Origin: Gonocerus acuteangulatus
Taxonomy: Eukaryota > Arthropoda > Insecta > Hemiptera > Coreidae
Direction: 5' to 3'
Length of the DNA: 64,000 nt
Assembly (NCBI GenBank): GCA_946811695.1
Contig: OX328126.1
Location: 1,406,009 to 1,470,008, forward strand
The position numbers were made by a program, and so were the translations under genes. Positions 24,955 through 40,098 of this stretch are shown one piece after another. The notes under the pieces are model-generated. The model worked only from the letters and a program-made list of their open reading frames with translations. It was not told the DNA's origin and did not search any database. Position 1 is the first letter of the stretch. Each line of letters opens with the position of its first letter.

Positions 24955-26034
24955 CAGTCATGCGCTATACTTATACTTACTAGAGTATCCCAACCAGTCA
25001 TGCACTGTACTTATACTTACTAGAGTATCCCAACCAGTCATGCACTGTACTTATACTTACTAGAGTATCCCAACCGGTCATGCACTGTACTTATACTTAC
25101 TAGAGTATCCCAACCAGTCATGCACTGTACTTATACTTACTAGAGTATCCCAACCAGTCATGCACTGTACTTATAGTTACTAGAGTATCCCAACCAGTCA
25201 TGCACTGTACTTATACTTACAAGAGTATCCCAACCAGTCATGCACTGTACTTATACTTACTAGAGTATCCCAACCAGTCATGTATTGTACTTATACTTAC
25301 TAGAGTATCCCAACCAGTGTTGCACTGTACTTATACTTACTAGAGTATCCCAACCAGTCATGCACTGTACTTACACTTACTAGAGTATCCCAACCAGTCA
25401 TGCACTGTACTTATACTTACTAGAGTATCCCAACCAGTCATGCACTGTACTTATACTTACTAGAGTATCCCAACCAGTGTTGCACTGCACTTATACTTAC
25501 TAGAGTATCCCAACCAGTCATGCACTGTACTTATACTTACTAGAGTATCCCAACCAGTCATGCACTGTACTTATACTTACTAGAGTATCCCAACCAGTCA
25601 TGCACTGTACTTATACTTACTAGAGTATCCCAACCAGTCTTGCACTGTACTTATACTTACTAGAGTATCCCAACCAGTCATGCACTGTACTTATACTTAC
25701 TAGAGTATCCCAACCAGTCTTGCACTGTACTTATACTTACTAGAGTATCCCAACCAGTCATGCACAGTACTTATACTTACTAGAGTATCCCAACCAGTCA
25801 TGCACTGTACTTATACTTACTAGAGTATCCCAACCAGTCATGCACTGTACTTATACTTACTAGAGTATCCCAACCAGTCATGCACTGTACTTATACTTAC
25901 TAGAGTATCCCAACCAGTGTTGCACTGCACTTATACTTACTAGAGTATCCCAACCAGTCTTGCACTGTACTTACACTTACTAGAGTATCCCAACCAGTCA
26001 TGCACTGTACTTATACTTACTAGAGTATCCCAAC
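24955..26034. repeat. Array F: 27 copies of a 40-bp unit
   Basis: The unit is exactly 40 bp (cagtcatgcactgtactt then atacttactagagtatccca), with 27 copies in perfect register. Variants such as 'cagtgttgcactgcac' recur (about 25477 and 25917), pointing to duplication of blocks. There is no coding potential. Confidence 0.95.
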
Positions 26035-26177
26035 CGGTTTCCATATATGTAAATCCCAAGAAAAAGGTAGACTTTGTCACTTCCTTTGACAACGTTCATA
26101 GATATGACATTAGAAATGCTGCCATGACATTCTCCACGCATAAACCTATACGAGGTGTACTTCGAAGCATAGTAACG
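26035..26177. other. Short unique spacer
   Basis: No feature is recognised. A 69-codon minus-strand frame overlaps it but mostly lies in array F or the next repeat. Confidence 0.4.
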
Positions 26178-26540
26178 CAAGAACGTAAGCGCTACGATAT
26201 AGTTCACTCGAATTTCGCACCAAACAACTTGTTCCAGTGGGCGGATTCTGCTGGTTAACGAACTTCAGCTTTCAAGTCAGACAATGTATTTTTGTGCCCA
26301 ATGTCATTTAAATTGTCAATTTTCTGATATATAGGGGCACATGGATCTTTTAGGTCGAGTTGCTTTTCCCCAAAAGGGGGCCCTGACTATATATATATAT
26401 ATATATATATCGATATATATATTCATTCTTTCAAATTTGAAGCACCAATATTTTCGTGATTTATGGGATCTGAAACGTGAAATGTTCTAGTCGGCACTTG
26501 CAACCTCATATTGAGTGCGGGAGGAACCGGGCTAAAAGCC
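26178..26540 (+). mobile_element. RTE/SINE-like dispersed repeat, copy 2
   Basis: It is colinear with copy 1: 'aacgtaagcgctacg', 'ccagtgggcggattctgctg', 'ggttaacgaactt', an internal TA tract (26388-26422), 'tttcgtgatttatgggat', 'gtgaaatgttctagtcggca' and 'gggaggaaccg'. The left arm of the terminal hairpin is lost here. Sequence between the left half and the TA tract differs from copy 1 (including a gggggccc stretch), so there has been local replacement. Confidence 0.6.
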
Positions 26541-26665
26541 CATTCATGATTAGAGACTGCTTTAAGTGTGATATTGATATGTCATATCGTGCAGGAGGTC
26601 TAATGAACCATAGATATTGTTGCTTAGTTCCATATAGTTTTTTTCTGTTCGCGTTGTAGCCATGT

Positions 26666-29600
26666 TGTAGATACAGCCTTGGCTATATACAACCCAAGTA
26701 GGTATATATATAGAGCTAGTGCTCCTGATAATATTTAGATTAGGCAGCTATTTATACCTGGTTTATGATAGATATTTAGCCTAACGCCTTCTAAGTTTGA
26801 TGATGATTACGTCTGCCCAACACCTATATATGGCGGTGTAGATACAGCCTTGGCTATATACAACCCAAGTAGGTATATATATAGACATAGTGCTCCTGAT
26901 AATATTTAGATTAGGCAGCTATTTATACCTGGTTTATGATAGATATTTAGCCTAATGCCTTCTAAGGTTTATGATGATTACGTCTGCCCAACACCTATAT
27001 ATGGCGGTGTAGACACAGCCTTGGCTATATACAACCCAAGTAGGTATATATATAGAGCTAGTGCTCCTGATAATATTTAGATTAGGCAGCTATTTATACC
27101 TGGTTTATGATAGATATTTAGCCTAACGCCTTCTAAGTTTGATGATGATTACGTCTGCTCCACACCTACATATGGCGGTGTAGATACAGCCTTGGCTATG
27201 TACAACCCAAGTAGGTATATATATAGAGCTAGTGCTCCTGATAATATTTAGATTAGGCAGCTATTTATACCTGGTTTATGATAGATATTTAGCCTAACGG
27301 CTTCTAAGGTTTATGATGATTACGTCTGCCCAACACCTATATATGGCGGTGCATATACAGCCTTGGCTATATACAACCCAAGTAGGTATATATATATAGA
27401 GCTAGTGCTCCTGATAATATTTAGATTAGGCAGCTATTTATACCTGGTTTATGATAGATATTTAGCCTAATGCCTTCTAAGTTTGATGATGATTACGTCT
27501 GCTCCACACCTACATATGGCGGTGTAGATACAGCCTTGGCTATATACAACCCAAGTAGGTATATATATAGAGCTAGTGCTCCTGATAATATTTAGATTAG
27601 GCAGCTATTTATACCTGGTTTATGATAGATATTTAGCCTAACGCCTTCTAAGTTTGATGATGATTACGTCTGCTCCACACCTACATATGGCGGTGTAGAT
27701 ACAGCCTTGGCTATATACAACCCAAGTAGGTATATATATATAGAGCTAGTGCTCCTGATAATATTTAGATTAGGCAGTTATTTATACCTGGTTTATGATA
27801 GATATTTAGCCTAAAGGCTTCTAAGGTTGATGATGATTACGTCTGCTCCACACCTACATATGGCGGTGTAGATACAGCCTTGGCTATGTACAATCCAAGT
27901 AGGTATATATATAGACATAGTGATCCTGATAATATTTAGATTAGGCAGCTATTTATACCTGGTTTATGATAGATATTTAGCCTAACGGCTTCTAAGGTTT
28001 ATGATGATTACGTCTGCCCAACACCTACATATGGCGGTGCATATACAGCCTTGGCTATATACAACCCAAGTAGGTATATATATAGACATAGTGCTCCTGA
28101 TAATATTTAGATTAGGCAGCTATTTATACCTGGTTTATGATAGATATTTAGCCTAACGGCTTCTAAGGTTTATGATGATTAAGTCTGCCCAACACCTATA
28201 TATGGCGGTGTAGATACAGCCTTGGCTATGTACAATCCAAGTAGGTATATAGATAGAGCTAGTGCTCCTGATAATATTTAGATTAGGCAGCTATTTATAC
28301 CTGGTTTATGATAGATATTTAGCCTAATGCCTTCTAAGTTTGATGATGATTACGTCTGCTCCACACCTACATATGGCGGTGTAGATACAGCCTTGGCTAT
28401 ATACAACCCAAGTAGGTATATATATAGACATAGTGGTCCTGATAATATTTAGATTAGGCAGCTATTTATACCCGGGTTTATGATAGATATTTAGCCTAAT
28501 GCCTTCTAAGTTTGATGATGATTACGTCTGCCCAACACCTACATATGGCGGTGCATATACAGCCTTGGCTATGTACAACCCAAGTAGGTATATATATAGA
28601 CATAGTGGTCCTGATAATATTTAGATTAGGCAGCTATTTATACCTGGTTTATGATAGATATTTAGCCTAACGGCTTCTAAGGTTTATGATGATTACGTCT
28701 GCCCAACACCTATATATGGCGGTGTATATACAGCCTTGGCTATATACAACCCAAGTAGGTATATATATATAGACATAGTGCTCCTGATAATATTTAGATT
28801 AGGCAGCTATTTATACCTGGTTTATGATAGATATTTAGCCTAACGTCTTCTAAGTTTGATGATGATTACGTCTGCTCCACACCTACATATGGCGGTGTAG
28901 ATACAGCCTTGGCTATGTACAATCCAAGTAGGTATATATATAGACATAGTGCTCCTAATAATATTTAGATTAGGCAGCTATTTATACCTGGTTTATGATA
29001 GATATTTAGCCTAACGGCTTCTAAGGTTTATGATCATTACGTCTGCCCAACACCTACATATGGCGGTGCATATACAGCCTTGGCTATATACAACCCAAGT
29101 AGGTATATATATAGACATAGTGCTCCTGATAATATTTAGATTAGGCAGCTATTTATACCTGGTTTATGATAGATATTTAGCCTAATGCCTTCTAAGGTTG
29201 ATGATGATTACGTCTGCCCAACACCTATATATGGCGGTGTAGATACAGCCTTGGCTATATACAACCCAAGTAGGTATATATATAGAGCTAGTGCTCCTGA
29301 TAATATTTAGATTAGGCAGTTATTTATACCTGGTTTATGATAGATATTTAGCCAAACGGCTTCTAAGGTTGATGATGATTACGTCTGCTCCACACCTACA
29401 TATGGCGGTGCATATACAGCCTTGGCTATGTACAACCCAAGTAGGTATATAGATAGAGGTAGTGCTCCTGATAATATTTAGATTAGGCAGCTATTTATAC
29501 CTGGTTTATGATAGATATTTAGCCTAACGGCTTCTAAGGTTTATGATGATTACGTCTGCCCAACACCTATATATGGCGGTGTAGATACAGCCTTGGCTAT

Positions 29601-32600
29601 ATACAACCCAAGTAGGTATATATATAGACATAGTGATCCTGATAATATTTAGATTAGGCAGCTATTTATACCTGGTTTATGATAGATATTTAGCCTAATG
29701 CCTTCTAAGTTTGATGATGATTACGTCTGCCCAACACCTATATATGGCGGTGTAGATACAGCCTTGGCTATATACAACCCAAGTAGGTATATATATAGAC
29801 ATAGTGCTCCTGATAATATTTAGATTAGGCAGCTATTTATACCTGGTTTATGATAGATATTTAGCCTAACGGCTTCTAAGGTTTATGATGATTACGTCTG
29901 CTCCACACCTATATATGGCGGTGTATACACAGCCTTGGCTATATACAACCCAAGTAGGTATATATATAGAGCTAGTGCTCCTGATAATATTTAGATTAGG
30001 CAGCTATTTATACCTGGTTTATGATAGATATTTAGCCTAATGCCTTCTAAGGTTTATGATGATTACGTCTGCTCCACACCTACATATGGCGGTGCAGATA
30101 CAGCCTTGGCTATGTACAACCCAAGTAGGTATATATATAGACATAGTGATCCTGATAATATTTAGATTAGGCAGCTATTTATACCTGGTTTATGATAGAT
30201 ATTTAGCCTAACGGCTTCTAAGGTTTATGATGATTACGTCTGCCCAACACCTATATATGGCGGTGCAGATACAGCCTTGTCTATATACAACCTAAGTAGG
30301 TATATATATAGACATAGTGCTCCTGATAATATTTAGATTAGGCAGCTATTTATACCTGGTTTATGATAGATATTTAGCCTAACGCCTTCTAAGTTTGATG
30401 ATGATTACGTCTGCCCAACACCTACAAATGGCGGTGTAGATACAGCCTTGGCTATATACAACCCAAGTAGGTATATATATAGAGCTAGTGCTCCTGATAA
30501 TATTTAGATTAGGCAGCTATTTATACCTGGTTTATGATAGATATTTAGCCTAACGGCTTCTAAGGTTGATGATGATTACGTCTGCTCCACACCTACATAT
30601 GGCGGTGCATATACAGCCTTGGCTATGTACAACCCAAGTAGGTATATATATAGACATAGTGGTCCTGATAATATTTAGATTAGGCAGCTATTTATACCTG
30701 GTTTATGATAGATATTTTGCCTAACGGCTTCTAAGGTTTATGATGATTACGTCTGCCCAACACCTATATATGGCGGTGTATATACAGCCTTGGCTATATA
30801 CAACCCAAGTAGGTATATATATATAGACATAGTGCTCCTGATAATATTTAGATTAGGCAGCTATTTATACCTGGTTTATGATAGATATTTAGCCTAACGG
30901 CTTCTAAGGTTTATGATGATTACGTCTGCCCAACACCTATATATGGCGGTGTAGATACAGCCTTGGCTATATACAACCCAAGTAGGTATATATATAGACA
31001 TAGTGCTCCTGATAATATTTAGATTAGGCAGCTATTTATACCTGGTTTATGATAGATATTTAGCCTAACGGCTTCTAAGGTTTATGATGATTACGTCTGC
31101 CCAACACCTACATATGGCGGTGCATATACAGCCTTGGCTATATACAACCCAAGTAGGTATATATATAGACATAGTGCTCCTGATAATATTTAGATTAGGC
31201 AGCTATTTATACCTGGTTTATGATAGATATTTAGCCTAACGGCTTCTAAGGTTTATGATGATTACGTCTGCCCAACACCTATATATGGCGGTGCAGATAC
31301 AGCCTTGGCTATGTACAACCCAAGTAGGTATATATATAGACATAGTGCTCCTGATAATATTTAGATTAGGCAGCTATTTATACCTGGTTTATGATAGATA
31401 TTTAGCCTAACGGCTTCTAAGGTTTATGATGATTACGTCTGCCCAACACCTATATATGGCGGTGTATACACAGCCTTGGCTATATACAACCCAAGTAGGT
31501 ATATATATAGACATAGTGCTCCTGATAATATTTAGATTAGGCAGCTATTTATACCTGGTTTATGATAGATATTTAGCCTAACGGCTTCTAAGGTTTATGA
31601 TGATTACGTCTGCCTAACACCTACATATGGCGGTGCATATACAGCCTTGGCTATATACAACCCAAGTAGGTATATATATAGACATAGTGCTCCTGATAAT
31701 ATTTAGATTAGGCAGCTATTTATACCTGGTTTATGATAGATATTTAGCCTAACGGCTTCTAAGGTTTATGATGATTACGTCTGCCCAACACCTATATATG
31801 GCGGTGCAGATACAGCCTTGGCTATGTACAACCCAAGTAGGTATATATATAGACATAGTGCTCCTGATAATATTTAGATTAGGCAGCTATTTATACCTGG
31901 TTTATGATAGATATTTAGCCTAACGGCTTCTAAGGTTTATGATGATTACGTCTGCCCAACACCTATATATGGCGGTGTAGACACAGCCTTGGCTATATAC
32001 AACCCAAGTAGGTATATATATAGACATAGTGCTCCTGATAATATTTAGATTAGGCAGCTATTTATACCTGGTTTATCATAGATATTTAGCCTAACGGCTT
32101 CTAAGGTTGATGATGATTACGTCTGCCCAACACCTATATATGGCGGTGCAGATACAGCCTTGGCTATGTACAACCCAAGTAGGTATATATATAGAGCTAG
32201 TGCTCCTGATAATATTTAGATTAGGCAGCTATTTATACCTGGTTTATGATAGATATTTAGCCTAATGCCTTCTAAGTTTGATGATGATTACGTCTGCTCC
32301 ACACCTACATATGGCGGTGTAGATACAGCCTTGGCTATATACAACCCAAGTAGGTATATATATAGACATAGTGCTCCTGATAATATTTAGATTAGGCAGT
32401 TATTTATACCTGATTTATGATAGATATTTAGCCTAACGGCTTCTAAGGTTTATGATGATTACGTCTGCCCAACACCTACATATGGCGGTGTAGATACAGC
32501 CTTGGCTATATACAACCCAAGTAGGTATATATATAGACATAGTGCTCCTGATAATATTTAGATTAGGCAGCTATTTATACCTGGTTTATGATAGATATTT

Positions 32601-35600
32601 AGCCTAACGGCTTCTAAGGTTTATGATGATTACGTCTGCCCAACACCTATATATGGCGGTGTAGATACAGCCTTGGCTATATACAACCCAAGTAGGTATA
32701 TATATAGACATAGTGCTCCTGATAATATTTAGATTAGGCAGCTATTTATACCTGGTTTATGATAGATATTTAGCCTAACGGCTTCTAAGGTTTATGATGA
32801 TTACGTCTGCCCAACACCTATATATGGCGGTGCAGATACAGCCTTGGCTATGTACAACCCAAGTAGGTATATATATAGACATAGTGCTCCTGATAATATT
32901 TAGATTAGGCAGCTATTTATACCTGGTTTATGATAGATATTTAGCCTAACGGCTTCTAAGGTTTATGATGATTACGTCTGCCCAACACCTACATATGGCG
33001 GTGCAGATACAGCCTTGGCTATGTACAACCCAAGTAGGTATATATATAGACATAGTGATCCTGATAATATTTAGATTAGGCAGCTATTTATACCTGGTTT
33101 ATGATAGATATTTAGCCTAACGGCTTCTAAGGTTTATGATGATTACGTCTGCCCAACACCTATATATGGCGGTGCAGATACAGCCTTGTCTATATACAAC
33201 CTAAGTAGGTATATATATAGACATAGTGCTCCTGATAATATTTAGATTAGGCAGCTATTTATACCTGGTTTATGATAGATATTTAGCCTAACGCCTTCTA
33301 AGTTTGATGATGATTACGTCTGCCCAACACCTACAAATGGCGGTGTAGATACAGCCTTGGCTATATACAACCCAAGTAGGTATATATATAGAGCTAGTGC
33401 TCCTGATAATATTTAGATTAGGCAGCTATTTATACCTGGTTTATGATAGATATTTAGCCTAACGGCTTCTAAGGTTGATGATGATTACGTCTGCTCCACA
33501 CCTACATATGGCGGTGCATATACAGCCTTGGCTATGTACAACCCAAGTAGGTATATATATAGACATAGTGGTCCTGATAATATTTAGATTAGGCAGCTAT
33601 TTATACCTGGTTTATGATAGATATTTTGCCTAACGGCTTCTAAGGTTTATGATGATTACGTCTGCCCAACACCTATATATGGCGGTGTATATACAGCCTT
33701 GGCTATATACAACCCAAGTAGGTATATATATATAGACATAGTGCTCCTGATAATATTTAGATTAGGCAGCTATTTATACCTGGTTTATGATAGATATTTA
33801 GCCTAACGGCTTCTAAGGTTTATGATGATTACGTCTGCCCAACACCTATATATGGCGGTGTAGATACAGCCTTGGCTATATACAACCCAAGTAGGTATAT
33901 ATATAGACATAGTGCTCCTGATAATATTTAGATTAGGCAGCTATTTATACCTGGTTTATGATAGATATTTAGCCAAACGGCTTCTAAGGTTTATGATGAT
34001 TACGTCTGCCCAACACCTACATATGGCGGTGCATATACAGCCTTGGCTATATACAACCCAAGTAGGTATATATATAGACATAGTGCTCCTGATAATATTT
34101 AGATTAGGCAGCTATTTATACCTGGTTTATGATAGATATTTAGCCTAACGGCTTCTAAGGTTTATGATGATTACGTCTGCCCAACACCTATATATGGCGG
34201 TGCAGATACAGCCTTGGCTATGTACAACCCAAGTAGGTATATATATAGACATAGTGCTCCTGATAATATTTAGATTAGGCAGCTATTTATACCTGGTTTA
34301 TGATAGATATTTAGCCTAACGGCTTCTAAGGTTTATGATGATTACGTCTGCCCAACACCTATATATGGCGGTGTATACACAGCCTTGGCTATATACAACC
34401 CAAGTAGGTATATATATAGACATAGTGCTCCTGATAATATTTAGATTAGGCAGCTATTTATACCTGGTTTATGATAGATATTTAGCCTAACGGCTTCTAA
34501 GGTTTATGATGATTACGTCTGCCTAACACCTACATATGGCGGTGCATATACAGCCTTGGCTATATACAACCCAAGTAGGTATATATATAGACATAGTGCT
34601 CCTGATAATATTTAGATTAGGCAGCTATTTATACCTGGTTTATGATAGATATTTAGCCTAACGGCTTCTAAGGTTTATGATGATTACGTCTGCCCAACAC
34701 CTATATATGGCGGTGCAGATACAGCCTTGGCTATGTACAACCCAAGTAGGTATATATATAGACATAGTGCTCCTGATAATATTTAGATTAGGCAGCTATT
34801 TATACCTGGTTTATGATAGATATTTAGCCTAACGGCTTCTAAGGTTTATGATGATTACGTCTGCCCAACACCTATATATGGCGGTGTAGACACAGCCTTG
34901 GCTATATACAACCCAAGTAGGTATATATATAGACATAGTGCTCCTGATAATATTTAGATTAGGCAGCTATTTATACCTGGTTTATCATAGATATTTAGCC
35001 TAACGGCTTCTAAGGTTGATGATGATTACGTCTGCCCAACACCTATATATGGCGGTGCAGATACAGCCTTGGCTATGTACAACCCAAGTAGGTATATATA
35101 TAGAGCTAGTGCTCCTGATAATATTTAGATTAGGCAGCTATTTATACCTGGTTTATGATAGATATTTAGCCTAATGCCTTCTAAGTTTGATGATGATTAC
35201 GTCTGCTCCACACCTACATATGGCGGTGTAGATACAGCCTTGGCTATATACAACCCAAGTAGGTATATATATAGACATAGTGCTCCTGATAATATTTAGA
35301 TTAGGCAGTTATTTATACCTGATTTATGATAGATATTTAGCCTAACGGCTTCTAAGGTTTATGATGATTACGTCTGCCCAACACCTACATATGGCGGTGT
35401 AGATACAGCCTTGGCTATATACAACCCAAGTAGGTATATATATAGACATAGTGCTCCTGATAATATTTAGATTAGGCAGCTATTTATACCTGGTTTATGA
35501 TAGATATTTAGCCTAACGGCTTCTAAGGTTTATGATGATTACGTCTGCCCAACACCTATATATGGCGGTGTAGATACAGCCTTGGCTATATACAACCCAA

Positions 35601-38600
35601 GTAGGTATATATATAGACATAGTGCTCCTGATAATATTTAGATTAGGCAGCTATTTATACCTGGTTTATGATAGATATTTAGCCTAACGGCTTCTAAGGT
35701 TTATGATGATTACGTCTGCCCAACACCTATATATGGCGGTGCAGATACAGCCTTGGCTATGTACAACCCAAGTAGGTATATATATAGACATAGTGCTCCT
35801 GATAATATTTAGATTAGGCAGCTATTTATACCTGGTTTATGATAGATATTTAGCCTAACGGCTTCTAAGGTTTATGATGATTACGTCTGCCCAACACCTA
35901 TATATGGCGGTGTATACACAGCCTTGGCTATATACAACCCAAGTAGGTATATATATAGACATAGTGCTCCTGATAATATTTAGATTAGGCAGCTATTTAT
36001 ACCTGGTTTATGATAGATATTTAGCCTAACGGCTTCTAAGGTTTATGATGATTACGTCTGCCTAACACCTACATATGGCGGTGCATATACAGCCTTGGCT
36101 ATATACAACCCAAGTAGGTATATATATAGACATAGTGCTCCTGATAATATTTAGATTAGGCAGCTATTTATACCTGGTTTATGATAGATATTTAGCCTAA
36201 CGGCTTCTAAGGTTTATGATGATTACGTCTGCCCAACACCTATATATGGCGGTGCAGATACAGCCTTGGCTATGTACAACCCAAGTAGGTATATATATAG
36301 ACATAGTGCTCCTGATAATATTTAGATTAGGCAGCTATTTATACCTGGTTTATGATAGATATTTAGCCTAACGGCTTCTAAGGTTTATGATGATTACGTC
36401 TGCCCAACACCTATATATGGCGGTGTAGACACAGCCTTGGCTATATACAACCCAAGTAGGTATATATATAGACATAGTGCTCCTGATAATATTTAGATTA
36501 GGCAGCTATTTATACCTGGTTTATGATAGATATTTAGCCTAACGGCTTCTAAGATTGATGATGATTACGTCTGCCCAACACCTATATATGGCGGTGCAGA
36601 TACAGCCTTGGCTATGTACAACCCAAGTAGGTATATATATAGAGCTAGTGCTCCTGATAATATTTAGATTAGGCAGCTATTTATACCTGGTTTATGATAG
36701 ATATTTAGCCTAATGCCTTCTAAGTTTGATGATGATTACGTCTGCTCCACACCTACATATGGCGGTGTAGATACAGCCTTGGCTATATACAACCCAAGTA
36801 GGTATATATATAGACATAGTGCTCCTGATAATATTTAGATTAGGCAGTTATTTATACCTGGTTTATGATAGATATTTAGCCTAACGGCTTCTAAGGTTTA
36901 TGATGATTACGTCTGCCAAACACCTACATATGGCGGTGCATATACAGCCTTGGCTATGTACAACCCAAGTAGGTATATATATATAGACATAGTGCTCCTG
37001 ATAATATTTAGATTAGGCAGTTATTTATACCTGGTTTATGATAGATATTTAGCCTAACGGCTTCTAAGGTTTATGATGATTACGCCTGCCCAACACCTAT
37101 ATATGGCGGTGTAGATACAGCCTTGTCTATATACAACCCAAGTAGGTATATATATATAGACATAGTGCTCCTGATAATATTTAGATTAGGCAGCTATTTA
37201 TACCTGGTTTATGATAGATATTTAGCCTAACGGCTTCTAAGGTTTATGATGATTACGTCTGCCCAACACCTACATATGGCGGTGTAGATACAGCCTTGGC
37301 TATATACAACCCAAGTAGGTATATATATAGAGCTAGTGCTCCTGATTATATTTAGATTAGGCAGCTATTTATACCTGGTTTATGATAGATATTTAGCCTA
37401 ACGGCTTCTAAGGTTTATGATGATTACGTCTGCCCAACACCTATATATGGCGGTGTAGATACAGCCTTGTCTATATACAACCCAAGTAGGTATATATATA
37501 TAGACATAGTGATCCTGATAATATTTAGATTAGGCAGCTATTTATACCTGGTTTATGATAGATATTTAGCCTAATGGCTTCTAAGGATTATGATGATTAC
37601 GTCTGCTCCACACCTATATATGGCGGTGTAGATACAGCCTTGGCTATGTACAATCCAAGTAGGTATATATATAGAGCTAGTGCTCCTGATAATATTTAGA
37701 TTAGGCAGCTATTTATACCTGGTTTATGATAGATATTTAGCCTAATGCCTTCTAAGTTTGATGATGATTACGTCTGCTCCACACCTACATATGGCGGTGT
37801 AGATACAGCCTTGGCTATATACAACCCAAGTAGGTATATAGATAGAGGTAGTGCTCCTGATAATATTTAGATTAGGCAGCTATTTATACCTGGTTTATGA
37901 TAGATATTTAGCCTAACGGCTTCTAAGGTTTATGATGATTACGTCTGCCCAACACCTATATATGGCGGTGTATATACAGCCTTGGCTATGTACAACCCAA
38001 GTAGGTATATATATAGAGCTAGTGCTCCTGATAATATTTAGATTAGGCAGCTATTTATACCTGGTTTATGATAGATATTTAGCCTAACGGCTTCTAAGGT
38101 TTATGATGATTACGTCTGCCCAACACCTATATATGGCGGTGTAGACACAGCCTTGGCTATATACAACCCAAGTAGGTATATAGATAGAGCTAGTGCTCCT
38201 GATAATATTTAGATTAGGCAGCTATTTATACCTGGTTTATGATAGATATTTAGCCTAATGCCTTCTAAGTTTGATGATGATTACGTCTGCTCCACACCTA
38301 CATATGGCGGTGCATATACAGCCTTGGCTATGTACAACCCAAGTAGGTATATATATAGAGCTAGTGCTCCTGATAATATTTAGATTAGGCAGCTATTTAT
38401 ACCTGGTTTATGATAGATATTTAGCCTAACGCCTTCTAAGTTTGATGATGATTACGTCTGCCCAACACCTATATATGGCGGTGTAGATACAGCCTTGGCT
38501 ATATACAACCCAAGTAGGTATATAGATAGAGCTAGTGCTCCTGATAATATTTAGATTAGGCAGCTATTTATACCTGGTTTATGATAGATATTTAGCCTAA

Positions 38601-39510
38601 TGCCTTCTAAGGTTGATGATGATTACGTCTGCCCAACACCTATATATGGCGGTGTAGATACAGCCTTGGCTATATACAACCCAAGTAGGTATATATATAG
38701 AGCTAGTGCTCCTGATAATATTTAGATTAGGCAGCTATTTATACCTGGTTTATGATAGATATTTAGCCTAACGCCTTCTAAGTTTGATGATGATTACGTC
38801 TGCTCCACACCTACATATGGCGGTGTAGATACAGCCTTGGCTATGTACAACCCAAGTAGGTATATATATAGAGCTAGTGCTCCTGATAATATTTAGATTA
38901 GGCAGCTATTTATACCTGGTTTATGATAGATATTTAGCCTAACGGCTTCTAAGGTTTATGATGATTACGTCTGCCCAACACCTACATATGGCGGTGTAGA
39001 TACAGCCTTGGCTATGTACAACCCAAGTAGGTATATATATAGACATAGTGCTCCTGATAATATTTAGATTAGGCAGCTATTTATACCTGGTTTATGATAG
39101 ATATTTAGCCTAACGGCTTCTAAGGTTTATGATGATTACGTCTGCCCAACACCTATATATGGCGGTGTAGATACAGCCTTGTCAATATACAACCTAAGTA
39201 GGTATATATATAGACATAGTGATCCTGATAATATTTAGATTAGGCAGCTATTTATACCTGGTTTATGATAGATATTTAGCCTAACGGCTTCTAAGGTTTA
39301 TGATGATTACGTCTGCTCCACACCTACATATGGCGGTGTAGATACAGCCTTGGCTATGTACAACCCAAGTAGGTATATATATAGACATAGTGCTCCTGAT
39401 AATATTTAGATTAGGCAGCTATTTATACCTGGTTTATGATAGATATTTAGCCTAATGCCTTCTAAGGTTGATGATGATTACGTCTGCTCCACACCTACAT
39501 ATGGCGGTGT
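26666..39510. repeat. Array G: 12.8 kb, about 75 copies of a 171-bp unit with higher-order repeats
   Basis: The monomer is about 171 bp (170-173 with TA indels), from 'tgtagatacagccttgg' through 'cctgataatatttagatt' to 'acacctatatatggcgg'. Rare variants recur 2,909 bp apart: 'cagccttgtc' at 30272 and 33181, 'gatattttgc' at 30711 and 33620, 'gtttatcata' at 32071 and 34980, and 'tgcctaacac' at 31611 and 34520. This defines a duplicated 17-monomer block. 'tgcctaacac' appears again at 36059, 1,539 bp or 9 monomers farther. The ends are more diverse than the centre. No coding frame survives a unit; the 78-codon frame at 33912 is a chance product. Confidence 0.95.
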
Positions 39511-40098
39511 TGTTATCTCCACACGCTATTGGTCCTTCATCACAAATTCGCAAATTTTTATATACCTTTGAGAATTAAAATAATACTAATTGAGCCAGAA
39601 TATGTAGGAAAAATATTATTAAAGAAAAAAAAAATATTTTATTTTCAGCCGTCGCATTTCCATAATGATCTGAAAACATGCTAATATTTCTAAAAGGACA
39701 CTCGGCGAAATTCAATATTAACCCAAGTTCTACTCTAAGACGGGCGACAAGACAGATCAAAGCAGACTAAGTCGGTGTTGAAGGACTGGTGAAAAGGAAC
39801 TATTGATTGAAGAGAGAGATTGAAAGACAAGTCTTAGGGGCACTTGGGATGATTGACCAGTCCAGACGGTTCAGTTCTCTTCAAACAGGAGTTTCCATTT
39901 CCTTATGGGTCTCTCAGGTCTGGTTAACCTACTTCTTAGGGCCGATGTTGTTCTGCTAATCAATAGAATAATGAATTTAATTGAAGAATTAGGATTTTGT
40001 GCAATTTCTAGGAGTCGACTGTAGATTGTTAATGGATTGACTTTGGAATAGTTTCGGAGTATCCGGGAGTCAATATTCAAATCGATTTTCTTTGTCTC
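39511..40098. other. Unique spacer with faint similarity to the 200-bp repeat
   Basis: No gene is seen. The stretch near 40020-40060 (gattgttaatggattgact) resembles part of the 200-bp unit that follows, so this may be a decayed outer copy. Confidence 0.4.

Noticed and set aside
24955..26034. CRISPR array
   Set aside because: Units are contiguous 40-bp copies with no variable spacers, in a eukaryotic transposon-rich context.
33912..34148. 78-codon protein gene
   Set aside because: It arises because one monomer lost a stop by a point change (gccaaacgg); it lies wholly within the satellite.
26666..39510. Alpha satellite
   Set aside because: Only the 171-bp length agrees; the sequence is unrelated and the transposons point to an invertebrate.
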